A stretch of 64,000 nucleotides of DNA. Source: Gadus chalcogrammus (lineage: Eukaryota > Chordata > Actinopteri > Gadiformes > Gadidae). A program made the position numbers and the translations under genes. Shown here in pieces: positions 21,932 to 34,161 of this stretch (the stretch's first letter is position 1; every line of letters begins with the position of its first letter). The notes beneath the pieces are model-generated. The model ran no database searches. It was not told where the DNA came from and worked only from the letters and a program-made list of their open reading frames with translations. The stretch covers positions 16,047,438 to 16,111,437 of the forward strand of contig NC_079413.1 of assembly GCF_026213295.1 (NCBI RefSeq). Direction: 5' to 3'.

Positions 21932-24900
21932 TTCAATTCAATTCAAAAAAGCTTTATTGGCATGAGAAATTTGCATTGCCAAAGCAGCCGAACAATAAAA
22001 TAAGCAGCGTTATAAAAAGGTAAGGTATATTGTAAAAATAATAAGTATGAACCTTTTATACAAAATATCCATACATATCAAAATGCTATAAAAGTACTTT
22101 AAAATGTGCAATATTAAAAAATGTACAGTATCTCGTATAAACAGAAGTTAGAGATACACTCTAAATACAGTTTTTTGCATTATGGAGGATTAGTGCAATT
22201 ATTTTGTGCAGAGTGAGTCCAGGGGGATGAGTCTATGGGGAGTTTTTAGGTCCTTCTCTCATCACAACAGGTGATGATTCTTGCTGCTGCGTTCGCATAT
22301 TGTTGTATTTCTCCCAACAGTTTGTGAGCATCTGGAGTGTCTTTGAAGTCATTGCATGTCTTTGTAATCCGTGGGGAAGTGTGTATTCCTGATGTCTTCG
22401 TATGACTGGCAGGAAGTCAGGAAGTGCAGTTATGTCTCTAGTTGGTTGTGTGTGTAGTAGGTGCACATGCTGTCTTCTCTTGGGAGCCAGGTCTGTCTGT
22501 GGCGTCCCTTCTCGATGGCCAGGCTCTGTTCGCTGAGTCTGTATCTGGTCAAGGATTTCCTCCGTTTTGGGTCGGTCACGGTGGTCAGGTATTCTGGTAC
22601 GGTGTAGTCTCTGTTAAGGGACAAATAGCATGCCAATTTAGTTTTTGGCGGACTCTTTCCAATGTGCCAAATACTTTTCCTTTTGTTTGCTTATAATTTG
22701 GTTTTGCCTGACGTGTTTGTGTGTTGGACAGATTCCCAGGACAAGCTGGCTAAAGGGACACTTTTCTGGGTGTAACTCTCTGTGGGTAAGAGCCTTGTTG
22801 TGGAGTGTGTTGTTGTCGCTTTCCTTAAGGTGGTTATACAATTTTAGGGCTCTCTTCTGAATTCTAATAATGATTGGATATCGTCCTAATTCAGCTCTGC
22901 AGGCATTATTTGGTGTCTTTCTTTGGACTTTTAGTATTGATTTGCAGAATTCTGTATGAAGAGTTTCAATTTGATGTTTGTCCCATTTTATAAATCTTGG
23001 TGGGGGAGTGTGCCCCAGACTTCACAGCCGTAGAGCGCAATGGGCTCTATCACTGCATCAAATATTTTTTGCCAGATCTTAATTGGGATGTCTAGTTTTA
23101 TATTTCTTTTCATGGCATAAAATGCCCACCTTGCCTTGTTTCTCAGGTCATTAACAGCTTTGTTGAAATTCCTGTGGCGTTCACGTTTATGTCGAGGTAG
23201 GTATCGTTTTTTGTTTGCTCTAGAGAGTAACAGTGTCTAGGTGGAATGTCTATTTGTTAAGGCTGGGTCTTTTTCAAATATCATTATTTTGGTTTTACTA
23301 AGGTTCACTGTTAGGGCCCAGGTTTGTGAGAAGCTTTGCAGAAGATCTAGGTGCTGCTGTAGGCCTGCTGTAGGTGCTGATCTGGGCTGTTGGTTGGGGA
23401 CAGCAGCACCAGGTCATCTGCAAACAGCAGACAATTGATTTCGGTGTCTACCAGTGTTATGCCGGGGGCTGCAGACTGTTCTAATGTCCTTGCTAGTTGG
23501 TTAATGTTGAACAGGGTTGGACTCGAGCTGCATCCCTGTCTCACACCCCGGCTTTGTTGGAAGAAGTCTGTGTGTTTCTTTCCTATCTTAACTGCACATT
23601 TGTTGTTTGTGTACATGAACTTTATGATGTCGTAACTTTTTCCTCCAACACCACTTTCTATTCATTTAAACAACAGACCATCATGCCAAATTTATTCAAA
23701 GGCTTTTTTAAAGTCTACAAAGCAGGAGAATGTTTGCTTTTGTTTTGTTTTATTTGGTGGTCAATGAGGGTGCTTAATGTGAATATATGGTCTGTTGTAC
23801 GATAATTTGGTGAGAAGCCAATCTGGTTTTTGCTTATGGCATTATTTTCAGTCAGGAAGTTAAGGAGTCTGCCATTTATAATCATACATAGAAATTTACC
23901 GAGGTTGCTGTTGACACAGACTCCTCTGTAGTTATTAGGGTCAAATTTATACCGGAGCTAAGAACAGTGTTAAGCAGTTTTAGAATTGCCAATTGGAATT
24001 TGAGATCTGTATATTTAATCATTTCGTTTAGAATACCTTCAACACCACATGCCTTTTTTAGTTTAAGATAACTTATTTTGTCCTGTAGTTCTTTTAATGT
24101 GATTGGAGAGTTCTGATCATATTTAATAACTGATTCTAATGTTTGTAATTTATCTTGTATATGTGTTTGTTCTTTGTTCTTTACAATAGAGCCAAAAAGA
24201 TTGGAGAAGGGATTTACCCATAAATCTCAATTTTGAATGCTTAATTCTTCCCGTTTTCGTTTGTTAGGTTTGTTCCAATTTTCCCAGAAATGGTTTGAGT
24301 CTACAGATACCTCAATTTGGTTTATCTAGTTCCAAGCATGTTGGTCCCTTTTTCTTCTTATTGTGTTTCTCTATTGTTTTATGGTCTCATAATAATGGAG
24401 ACGGATATTGTTGTTGTCTCGGTCCCTATGTTTCTGATTTGACAGGTTTCTCAATGTTTTTCTAGTGTTTTTGCAAGTTATTTTTGTTCTTAGTTTGACT
24501 GTTTGAGACCTTCAGGTTTGATTGTCAGGCTGAGATGTCAAATATGTTGTTAAGGCTTTCTACTGCCATGTTGATCCCTTCGTTGTTGCACTGAAAGTTT
24601 TGGTCTAGGAAGTTATCTAGAAGTGTCTGAATATGATTTTGCTTGATGGTGTTCTGATATGTTTCGACACTGCTCTCGTTCCATCTATAGCATTTGTTTA
24701 TATAGTCTAGTTTGTTTGGTTTAAATGCCTCTTGGTAAGGTGTTGGTCTATGTAGGTAGGCTGTGATTTTGCTGTGGTCTGACTGTGAAAGCTCTAAGAG
24801 ACCCAGGGCTAAGGTCTGTGATAAAATTATCTACAGTGCTACTGCCGAGATATGAGCTGTAGGTGTATCTTCCATAGGGGTCTCCGCGGGATCTACCGTT

Positions 24901-25345
24901 GACGATGTACAGTCCCTGGGGGAGGCACAGCTGTAATAGTTGTAGTCCATGTTTGGTAGTAGTTTTGTCATAGTTATAATTGGCACACTTACAGTACACT
25001 TTGGGGTGGCGATGGTCCCGGGTAGGTGTTTATCTCCCTGTGTGCTGAATGGGTCAGGCCCCTGTCCCGTCCTGGCATTGAGGTCACCACAGATTAGAAT
25101 ATGTCCATGGGCCTGGAAGGGGTTGATCTCCTCCTCTAGTATAGAGAAGCTTTCCTTGTTGTAGTATGGGGATTCTAGTGGTGGGATATATGTTGCACAC
25201 AGGAGGATGTTTTCTTCTGATGCGGTAAGTCCCTTGTCTACCTCTAACCAGATGTAGAATTGCCCTGTTTTGATTTATTTAACAGAGTTGGTGAGTTCGG
25301 ATTTGTACCAAATTAGAACAGTAGGGACGTGATTGTTTATTGGCC
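21932..25345 (-). mobile_element. Decayed antisense LINE (I/Nimb-like), 5'-truncated
   Basis: The plus-strand left edge is a TTCAATTCAATTC run followed by AAAAAAGCTTTATTGGCATG, the complement of a LINE 3' end with an AATAAAGC-like signal. Fragments of RT (23347-23616) and of the endonuclease (about 24950-25340, including ICGDLNA near 25080) read in the minus direction in LINE order, broken by many stops and frameshifts. The endonuclease N-terminus is missing, where the 20-bp palindromic array begins. The RT fragment resembles the I-group Nimb clade from memory; the clade is uncertain. Confidence 0.75.
23347..23616 (-). pseudogene. LINE reverse transcriptase fragment
   Basis: The frame contains DFFQQSRGVRQGCSSSPTLF (RT motif with R-Q-G) and INCLLFADDLVLLSPT (FADD active site), separated by an ELA-R-like block. 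The usual Y-I-N after the first motif is altered, and reading frames break on both sides. It marks the palm of the antisense LINE that spans 21932-25345. Confidence 0.85.
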
Positions 25346-25604
25346 TGTGGCATGTGCCACCGCGACCACTGACATACCATGGCATATGCTGTTCAGGAAC
25401 GGTAACTGCCATTCTGGAACGGCACATGCCGCTCTAAAGCGGTAACTGCCGTTCGGAAAAGGCACATGCCTTTCTGAAATTGCACATGCCGTTCTGGAAC
25501 GGTAACTGCCGTTCTGAAACGGTAACTGCTGTTCAGGTGGAACGGCATATGCCGTTGTGGAAGGTTAACTGCCGTTCCCAACAATGGTATGTGACACCAG
25601 CAAG
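25076..25604. repeat. Tandem-duplication unit 1 (529 bp), uninterrupted
   Basis: The unit runs from CATTGAGGTCACCACAG to GACACCAGCAAG. Its start recurs at once at 25605-25634, and the remainder recurs at 34162-34685. The two units are therefore head-to-tail, with the second split by the 25635-34161 block. The unit spans the end of the antisense LINE plus the palindromic array. Confidence 0.85.
25345..25604. repeat. Array of ~20-bp imperfect palindromes
   Basis: Alternating units CGGTAACTGCCGTTC and CGGCACATGCCGTTC repeat about 11 times. Each contains or pairs with its own reverse complement (GGCATATGCC, GGCACATGCC, ACGGCA/TGCCGT). The array is bounded by inverted CATACCAT motifs. The copy in unit 2 (34405-34685) has one additional unit. 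Confidence 0.85.
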
Positions 25605-26648
25605 CATTGAGGTCACCACAGATTAGAATATGTCGTGGATTCAATGATTCGTTTACGTGAACCAGTTCGCGTCAGTCAGTTCGCCAAGATGAGTCGTTCG
25701 TTCGTTCGTTCGTTCAGTCCAGTTTCCGTTTCCGGTAGCGGTGAATCGCATCATGGAATGCACCCATTGCATGGTTCTCCGCTGAGTCAGTCAGACTCAG
25801 TGCTACCGGAAACTCGACTGACTCGACTGAACTGGTTCAGTCGAGTTTCCGGTGAATCGAATGGTGAATCGAATCATGGTCATGGAATGTGTTTGTGCAC
25901 GGTTCTGCTGACTCTGAGTCAGTCAGACTCAGACTCTCAAAGGATTGTGGAACTTAAGTCGGTCATCAGCTGCTGACTTTATCCTGAAAGGTGAGTCAAT
26001 ATCGTTAATTGTATATATTAAAAAAATACCCGAGATAAACGAACAATGTGTAACCCTAACCCGAAAATGTAAACACCAGGCTACTCGACAAGAAAATGTA
26101 ACGAACCACCTGAGGCTTTACTTTACCTCAGAGATAATGCGTTAGTTAATAATGATATGCCGTGTGGCATATCATGCGGCATCTCATGCGGCATCTGCGC
26201 ATAGTGCTGCTGCGTAGGCCTACATGGACGTTCCAAGTATGTTTACTTCATGTATCGTTGAAGCTAACTAAGTATAGCCTAGTTATAACCTACTCCTGGT
26301 GCAGTGCATGCAACAGTGTGTGCCATTTATTCAGCTACAGTATGGGAAGGTTACTTTGAAAATGTAATTCGATACTGTTACAAGTTAGTTACCCTATTAA
26401 GAACGTAATAGTATGTGTATGTGTATTATTATTAATATTATCAAAGCCAATATAACACATTTGAGTTTTCCTTTTTAACCGTAGGCTACAATAGGCCTAT
26501 CCCTCAACACTGAATGAGCTACTGTGTCAACTGTTGAACACAAACTTTAACATCTTTTTGACTATGAAATCATTCTGAGATCTAATAGATTTGATTAAAA
26601 AAAGTTTTAATAATATCAAAATATATAAATAATAAAATTATTCACACA

Positions 26649-26780
26649 CAGTGGCGGCTGGTGAATTTTATTTTAGGGGGGGCTAAAAGTTTGTAAACCA
26701 AACCCCTGTAGGGGGTTCTGGGGGCATCCTTCCCAGTAGATTTTATTGTGATTTTCACATACAAACTAAGCATTCTGACA
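26649..26780. mobile_element. Possible nested hAT terminus (CAGTGGCGGCTGGTG)
   Basis: The sequence CAGTGGCGGCTGGTGAATTT followed by a G-run and GGGGGGCTAAAAG looks like a hAT end related to, but distinct from, the CAGTGGCG end at 3446. I do not find its inverted partner before 34161, so it is either a one-ended relic or the 3' terminus of the transposase-bearing element whose 5' end was lost. Confidence 0.4.
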
Positions 26781-27004
26781 AAATAATAAAGACAAAACAT
26801 CACATTTCCTTACAAAGACGAATGGAGCCGGGGAACTAAATTGTAACTTAATTTATTTGCCTTGTAGAATTCAGCAAGATTAAAAGTGTAAATACATCAA
26901 TAATAATTGGGAATTATGCACAAGAGTCAAGTATGCACTTAGACAAATACAATAAAATATCAATATAATATGTGCAACCTTTTTATGTGCGGTTGTTCAA
27001 TACA

Positions 27005-27535
27005 CACTGAAGGCATTATGCCACCATAGGTTTGCAGAGAACTATATACAATATGCACAATGAAGGCATGATGCCACCATAGGTTTGCAGAGAACTATAT
27101 ACAATATGCACACTGAAGGCATGATGCCACCATAGGTTTGCAGAGAACTATATAAAATATGCACACTGAAGGCATGATGCCACCATAGGTTTGCAGAGAA
27201 CTATATACAATATACACACTGAAGGCATGATGCCACCATAGGTTTGCAGAGAATGATATACAATATGCACAATGAAGGCATGATGATGCCACCATAGGTT
27301 TGCAGAGAACTACATACAATATGCACACTGAAGGCATGATGCCACCATAGGTTTGCAGAGAATTATATACAATGTACACACTGAAGACATGATGCCACCA
27401 TAGGTTTGCTGAGAACTATGTACAATATGCACACTGAAGGCATGATGCCACCATAGGTTTGCAGAGAACTATATACAATATGCACACTGAAGGCATGATG
27501 CCACCGTAGGTTTGCAGAGAACTATTTACAATATA
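27005..27535. repeat. 53-bp minisatellite, ~10 copies
   Basis: Units read GCACACTGAAGGCATGATGC then CACCATAGGTTTGCAGAGAA and an ACTATATACAATAT spacer. Copies are highly similar, with single substitutions and one 3-base expansion. It lies 3' of the transposase. Confidence 0.95.
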
Positions 27536-27539
27536 CACT

Positions 27540-27735
27540 TGAAAGGGGTGTGGTGGGGGGGTTGTGAGGTGCGCTGTAACCCAGTGTCCATCCTCGGGGG
27601 GGGGGGCGGGGGGGTGTGGTGGGGGGGTGTGAGGGGCGCTGTAACCCAGTGTCCATCTTCGGGGGGGGGGGGGGGGGGTTGTGAGGGGCGCTGTAACCCA
27701 GTGTCCATCCTCGGGGGGGGGGGGGGGGGAACAAA
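27540..27735. repeat. G-run minisatellite (~65 bp, 3 copies)
   Basis: Three copies of GCGCTGTAACCCAGTGTCCA plus TCYTCGGGGGG, separated by runs of up to 18 G and GGTGTGGTGGGGGG. Such G-tracts can form quadruplexes and are prone to assembly error. Confidence 0.9.
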
Positions 27736-27834
27736 ACCGAACATTGCCATTTAACAAACATTTTTGTCCTTTGACCAACAGTGATGGCAGAAACAAAACC
27801 CAAGAACCTCTGGGAACTGAAGAAGCCTGAATGT

Positions 27835-28507
27835 TCACTTCAGGTTCGCATTCAGGAACATCACTTGTTGCGCCTTGGAGGGAGACAGACGGCTGCGCCT
27901 CTCTGAAATGATCAGCCCCATCTTGCTGAACACGCGTTCAGATGGCACTGACGTGGCGACCACAGACAATCTCTCCAGCATCAGCTGAGTGAGCCGCGGA
28001 TAGATCAACAATCTACTTTTCCACCAGGTCAGAGGGTTGGAGGACCTAGGGATCAGTGCCTCTTGCAGGAAGGACCGGATCTCGAGGGTCGCTTCCGCAC
28101 CTGCACTAAGGTGACTAACGAGCCCTGAGACCTGCTCGTCAAAGTCACCCCAGACCATGCTCTCCTCTGTGGCTTGTCCCCCCGCAGCTCCTTCTTCCAC
28201 CAGAGCTTCCTGCTGGGATGGATTGGAGATGGTCACCTGTGCTGCAGCAGTTGTGAGCCTTTGGATGGCCTCGGTGGCTGCCTGGTCATCAGAGAAGGAC
28301 TTCCTCTTGAATCTGGGGTCAAGGATGGAGGATTTAGACAGCAAGGCGTTGAACTCGATCCTATGGAAACGCTTTGCCATCTCGGCGTTGAGTGAGGTTA
28401 AAAGTGACACCACCACAGGCTGCTTGAAGCATCCGGACCTCAGGTGGTTTGCATTGACCCTCTGCAGACCCCGTGCCAAAAGAATGATTTTGGAGGCAGT
28501 CACGTAG
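27835..28507 (-). pseudogene. hAT transposase exon 3: C-terminal dimerisation region
   Basis: A splice acceptor (CTATCTGTAG) precedes CTACGTGACTGCC at 28507. Joining to exon 2 completes a glycine codon and gives a smooth GEGYVTASKI reading. The exon carries LDPRFKRKSF and, at its end, SVPSERVFSKMGLIISERR followed by LSP, the hAT C-terminal (hATC) dimerisation motif. It ends at a TGA at 27835 after VMFLNANLK. The exon itself has no internal stop. Confidence 0.88.
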
Positions 28508-28799
28508 CTACAGATAGGACACAGAAAGGACAGAGTTACAGTGGGTCATCTTTGTTATGTGGAACCTTTTTTAAATGTGTTATAAATAAAATATTTATGA
28601 ATTTGTTTATCTATTTATTATCCATGTATTTATGTATTTATTAAAATACTATGTATGTATATCTATTTATTGACCATATTTTTTATCGATTGACCTTTTA
28701 TCTATGTATTGCCATTACCATGTGTCATATATGTCATGTCATTTATTATTCCCCAATGAATTTAATTACATAAATTAAATTAATAGATTAAATACATAC

Positions 28800-29880
28800 C
28801 CTTCTCCACTGATCTCCACTGTCACCTCTTCATATGCCTGAAGCACCTCGCATGCCTCTTCAATGGCCGCCCACTCATCATGGGTCAAGGTGGTCACTGC
28901 TTGATTCACCAAAGCCAGGGTGGTGATGATGGCATCCCTCAGTCTCACAAAACGCTTTAACATGTAAAACGTTGAGTTCCACCGGGTGGGGCAATCCTGC
29001 AGAACCTTCAGGTCTGGCTGACCCATTTGAAGCAGAGTGGCCCTTAGCTTCTCCGCCGACAAGGAGCTTCGATGGAAGTGGTCCGCAATTTGTTTGACCT
29101 TATACACTGTTTCTGACAGCTTTTTCAACCCCCCCCTAACTATCAGATTCAATGTATGGGCAAAACAATGCAGGTGCTTCCAACGGCATTTCTGAATCGC
29201 CAAGGTTATATTTGACGCTCCATCTGAAACGCAGGCGACCACCTTGTCCTGGATCTCCCACTCACGCGTGATCCTCAGAAGATGTCCGGACAAATTGTCC
29301 GCTGTGTTTCGCTCACTGAATTGAAAACAATCCAGGAGACAGCTGACCATTTCGTAGTTCTCCACGAAATGGCATGTCACGGACATATAGCTATGGGTCG
29401 TCCTGGATGTCCAACAGTCTGTTGTCAGACACACAGCTGCAGCGTGTCCCACTCTCTCCTTGACTCCGGCATGGCAGGTGGCATAAAGCCGAGGAACCAG
29501 GAGCTTGGAGACGGTCTTCCTACCTGGTAGGGTGTAAAAGGGATTAAGGGCCTTTGTAAATGCCTTGAAGCCCCTGTCCTCCACAAATGAAAATGGCTGT
29601 AGGTCCCAGACCACCATTTTCGCCAGCTGTTCATCCAGATTTTTCTGCCGTTGCGGTGTTATCGGCCGCGACATGTACTGGGTCAGCCTGGATTGCGTAG
29701 CCTGGCCTCTGCCCCTGGAGTCTGTGGTTTGCGATGATCCCGCAGATGGTGCCTCAGACGGTGCCGCAGACGGTGCCTCGGCCTCCTCTTCCTCACCTCG
29801 CAAAGCCGGGCCCCAGGGTGCCTGGTCTTGATGTGACGGTGCAAATTGGCTGTGGACCCTCCTTTGAACGAGATTTTGTT
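28800..29880 (-). pseudogene. hAT transposase exon 2: BED finger end and catalytic core
   Basis: The acceptor at 29881-29882 opens with NKISFKGGSTANLHRHIKTR, the histidine half of the BED finger. A shift of one base near 29800 is needed to enter the long frame that follows: a Glu/Ala/Ser linker, SRPITPQRQK, CLTTDCWTSRT (first catalytic Asp), CVSDGASN (second Asp), CFAHTLNLIV and PTRWNSTFYML. The donor GTATGT follows at 28799. This is a ZBED1-like hAT-Ac transposase core. The frameshift probably inactivates it, unless a further small junction is used there. Confidence 0.85.
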
Positions 29881-30355
29881 CTTGCAAATGTAACCCCTCT
29901 GGCACCTAAGTCCTTAAGCTAGTGTGTTTATAAAACCAAGAGGCAGGGGTCATTATCTATTTTAGATTCGATGAGGAGATTGGTTGTTATACTGTAAGGA
30001 TATACCTGTAATATCCACCCCAAATAACTCACACGACAACCGACAATTTAGTTTGAAGAAAATATATATATTGAAACCAAAACTTATGGAGTCAGTATTC
30101 CACAATGCAGATATCACTAGAAATATGATGGAATGAAGAACAAAATACTGCTAATACACGAAAGTACCACACTTCTAGTAATAGTAATAAACAATTTAGT
30201 ATGATAACACAGTAATATAGTTAAATTCACAAAGAACCTTAAACCTTCAATATCTTTTTTCTTTGAGTTCTGGTGAGCCACAAGTGGTTTTCTTAAATGA
30301 AATTGTACCATACAAAAACCTCTGAGATCTCAGGAAAAATACATAATAAAAAAAA

Positions 30356-32296
30356 TAATAACTAGAACTGCAAGCAGTTATGCAGGGGTCCAAGAAGTGT
30401 GCATTTCGCCGGCACAACGCGAAGCATGTGTTCGAAATTGAGGAACGGCGTATGCCAAAAGATGCAGCTGACTCCAGTGAATCTGTGGATATAACGTTTT
30501 TGACTGTGGGAGCTTCGGTGTGGGAGTTATAGCCTAAAACGCGTTTTCAGAACATTCCATTGGCCAGTTAGGAGATATATTATTTCGTCGTTTATTTGCG
30601 CCCCCTTGTGGCGAAATTTTCCAAAGACAATTTTCCTTTGCCAAATAACTCCCGCCCACATTAATAATTCTTGGCCATATTTTTTATATAGACTCGGGTT
30701 TGCCCCTTGATGGTTCCCTTATAGTTTGAAGAACATTCTTTTGGCCAATTAGAAGATATACAATTTCCTCGTTTATTGCGCCCCCTAATGGCGAAATATT
30801 CCGAATTCTTTAGTGAACGCCAGTAAGGGTAGCTCCGACATGTGTCTAAAATTTGGACTCGATCCGATGTCTATTTTTGATTTTTTGGGATTTTTGATTT
30901 TCCACGTCTAATTTAGCTAATAAACCAATATTCCAAACGCTACCGTTTCGTCGTCGAAAGTCGGATCAAAAAACTGTTGATGATTCCTTTGCGTGTGCGT
31001 CTGAAGATGCCGTGTGCAAAGTTTTGTGTCAATTGGTCAAGAAATGTGGGAGGAGTAGCGAAAATACAGTTTTGCGGTTTTCGCAATTTTGCGAAAAAAA
31101 ATTATAGACGCAAATGGGCGTGGCCTATGCCAAAAGATGCAGCAGACTCCAGTGCATCTGTGTGTACAAGGTTTTGAATGTGGGAGGTTCGGTGTGGGAG
31201 TTATAGCCCCAAACGCGTATTCCTTGGTATAGCGCCACCTAGTGACCGGCGCGTCTGGATTTTGTCGTCTGCTTAGTCCGAACAGATCTGGATCTAGTCA
31301 TGCAATTCGCGTGTCGGCACCATTTACGGTTTGGGCTGTGGTCCCACTTTTAGGGGGGTAAGAATAATAGGAACTAGAACTGCAAGCAGTTATGCAGGGG
31401 TCCAAGAAGTGTGCATTTCGCCGGCACAACGCGACAAGAAATGTGCATTTCGCCGGCACAACGCGAAGCATTTGTTCAAAACGCTACCCTGAACCTGTGG
31501 ATACAAAGGATTTGACTGTGGTAGGAGTAGCGAGAAGTCAGTGTTGCGTTTTCGCGGCGAAATTTTGTCGAAGATATACAATTTCCTCGTTTATTGCGCC
31601 CCCTAATGGCGAAATTTTCCGAAATTTTTATCCAACGTCATTAAGGTTAGCACTGACATGTGTGTAGAATTTGGACTCGATCCAATGTCTAATTTTGGAT
31701 TTTTTGGATTTTTAATTTTCCACGTCTAATTTAGCTAATATACCAATATTCCAAGCGCTACCGATTCGTTGTCGAAGGTCGGATCAAAAAAGTGTTCGAA
31801 ATTTATTTTTTGTGTGCGTCTGACGATGTCGTGTGCAAAGTTTGGTGTTGATCGGGCGAAAAATGTGGGAGGAGTAGCGAAAAAACAGTTTTGCGGTTTT
31901 CGCGATTTAGCGAAAAATATTCATAGACGCAAATGGGCGGGGCCTAGGCCAAAAGATGCAGCAGACTCCAGTGCATCTGTGTGTACAAGTTTTTGGACTC
32001 TAGGAGGTTCGGTGTGGGAGTTATAGCCCCAAACGTGTTTCTCCTTGGTATAGCGCCACCTAGTGGCCGGCATGTCTGGATTTGGTTATCTGAGTAGCGG
32101 TGCCGAACCTGGTTCTAGTCATGTAATTGGCGCGTGTGCACCATTTACGGTTTGGGCTGTGGACCCACTTTCAAGGCGGGAAGTATAATAAAAAGAAAAA
32201 TCCTTACAAAAACAATAGGGATCCAACCTGTTGGCTTGGACCCCTAATAATAATCCTTACAAAAACAATAGGGATCCAACCTGTTGGCTTGGACCC
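30356..32296. mobile_element. Two tandem ~1-kb repeats with AGGGGTCCAAG inverted ends
   Basis: AACTAGAACTGCAAGCAGTT followed by ATGCAGGGGTCCAAGAAGTG opens copies at about 30359 and 31372. Both contain matching blocks such as CGCAAATGGGCG and GGCGCCACCTAGTG. The array ends with two copies of an end motif, CCAACCTGTTGGCTTGGACC then CCTAA (to 32234 and 32296). AGGGGTCCAAG near the start and CTTGGACCCCT at the end form an 11-base inverted repeat. An internal CCAACCTGTTGG hairpin precedes the CTAA end, a Helitron-like feature. No protein is encoded. Confidence 0.6.
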
Positions 32297-32299
32297 CTA

Positions 32300-33105
32300 A
32301 AAATTTGAGTCCACCCCGGAAGTCCTACCACCCCAATGGATGTCAGATGAGGCAGTCCAGGAAGAGTACTGCAGGATGGAATGGCAATGTGAATGATGAT
32401 CCCCTGGCAGAAGATGGAAAGCAACCAGGATGGAGATATGGACAGATGACGGTCCTCTGAAGGGTTCCACAAAAAAACCAGCCTGCACCACGTGCAGGAA
32501 AAATATTCATTAAGTCCATAATAAATGTCCACATACACATAAACACAGCACATATACACTTATCACATGTTCATATAGTCATGTTACCACCTTTTCAACA
32601 ATATCCCGACTGGTTTTTGATAAAAGTTCAAGGCTAATCTCTGTAGTTTTAGCAGCGCGCAACAAATCGCTAATACAGTTAGCATGCTAACGTATCATGC
32701 TGAGCAGCGGCCATAACTCACCGGAATATCAATAGTTCAACAGAGTTCTACACAATGTCCACAGCTTCTCAATCGTCTCAATGTTTATCAATATTTGCTT
32801 TCTATTTCAGTTATCAAATTTCTGACTCAGTTTTATCAAGTCACAGCTATGTTGTTTCTCCAACATCCACACGAACTGCGTAGCAGGCAAGAGGAAGAAC
32901 AAAGAACGCATGTGCGATTATCGTAGCGTTTTTTCTTCGCAACTAAAAGAGTGTATTGACTGAGCCTCTGCTGCCACCTTGTGACCAAATTGGGAAATTG
33001 GTAATTTCTTTAAAAAACTAAATTTAACAACAAATCACATGGAATGCAGCTTAATTTTCCAACATAATGGAGGTAATAGCCTGGAAGATTTACTACCTGG
33101 GTTAC
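32300..33105. other. Remaining intron 1 sequence of the hAT transposase
   Basis: This is AT-rich sequence without recognisable genes. Together with 29881-30355 it is the likely original intron on either side of the nested repeats. Confidence 0.4.
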
Positions 33106-33186
33106 ACAAATATTGCAGGTAGCCAACACTGAACCCTCGGTTGTGTTAAAATTAGTCCACACAATGCTCTTCTTTCGTCCCGACAT
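33106..33186 (-). pseudogene. hAT transposase exon 1: BED zinc finger cysteine half
   Basis: An ATG at 33186 opens 27 codons, MSGRKKSIVWTNF to VLATCNIC, ending exactly at a GTAACC donor. The tryptophan/phenylalanine pair and C-x-x-C are the first half of a BED finger. The second half begins exon 2 in phase, 3.2 kb away. The intron (29881-33105) is swollen by the AGGGGTCCAAG repeats. It is too short to stand out as a frame but fits the exon structure precisely. Confidence 0.75.
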
Positions 33187-34161
33187 GGTTGACCTCTTAT
33201 CTTTTGTTATAGCCTAATAACGCAGATGAAGGTCAAGAGACTCGAGACAAGAGGAAGTTAAAGTTCAGAGTTTAAGTTATAGTTCAACTGAGACCCACCA
33301 ACTGGTGGGGGTGGGGGGGGTGATGGATGTTAAAAAAAAGTGTGAAACTAGCAAATACAACATTGTGTATGGTTAAATATGTTAGCATCTTTATTCAATG
33401 GCCTTTGAGTTATTCAACAGCTTTATTTAATGTATGCATAATGACATGTCCTTAAATTAATAGGCCAAGGATCAAAATGCCCCCTTCCCCACATTCAAGG
33501 TGAAGTTTGACAAATCAAACGCAGAGGGGTGGGTGGGGGGGGGGTAGTTGATTATCGGAAGCTTAACAAATCAGCAAGATAATAGACTTGATTTAGCAAT
33601 GATGGAGCTTAAAAGTAATTTGTGTACAGTTGTGTTTATTCTGGGCATATTTAATTTTTCTTGGGTTAACAGTAACAACACTATTGTGAAGATGGCCCCC
33701 CCCACACAAGAATCGATCAAGATCCACCATGGTGGGGGTCCCAGGTCGCGTGCAGCAGAACGAACCATGAAAGAACAAGACAGATTGACGAGACATTCAA
33801 ATATTTTATTAATCTGGCATGACACAGAAAATACAAAGACAACATGCATTTACCATTTCACTGATATTTAATCGTATTATCGTACGCTCACTAAGCCCCT
33901 TAGTTTTTTTCCCCAAGGAATCGGTTTATTTTTGGCTTGCATACGATTGTCTGGCTCTCGTGAGTCGCCTCGGTCTCTCGTCTTCACCACTCACACAGTG
34001 AGTGAGTGAACGAACTGTCAGCGAGTCGTGGGTCTGGGAGGAGTCAATTCTGAGTCACGAACGAGACGAACGAGGCGAACGAGAGAGAAGAACCAGTTCG
34101 GTTCGCTCGTTCTAACGATTCGTTCATTCGAACGAATCAGTTCGCGACCGAACCACCACTA

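Larger units (their letters stand above)
25635..34161 (-). mobile_element. ~8.5-kb hAT-like block with three-exon transposase
   Basis: The block interrupts unit 2 of the 529-bp tandem duplication: the sequence up to AATATGTC (25634) resumes at ATGTCC (34162), a 5-base overlap. Its outer ~300 bases on the left (GTGGATTCAATGATTCG, then GTTTCCGGTAGC blocks) and ~170 bases on the right (ending CCACCACTA) belong to the palindromic TCGTTCG hAT family seen at 13092-13534. Inside, on the minus strand, lies a hAT transposase gene (33186 down to 27835). Nested repeats swell its first intron and its 3' flank. Whether the transposase belongs to these termini or to a second nested hAT with a CAGTGGCGGCTGG end at about 26649 is not settled. 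Confidence 0.7.

Noticed and set aside
33548..33871. 107-codon open frame inside the hAT-like block
   Set aside because: It shows no recognisable domain and lies in the 5' flank of the opposite-strand transposase.
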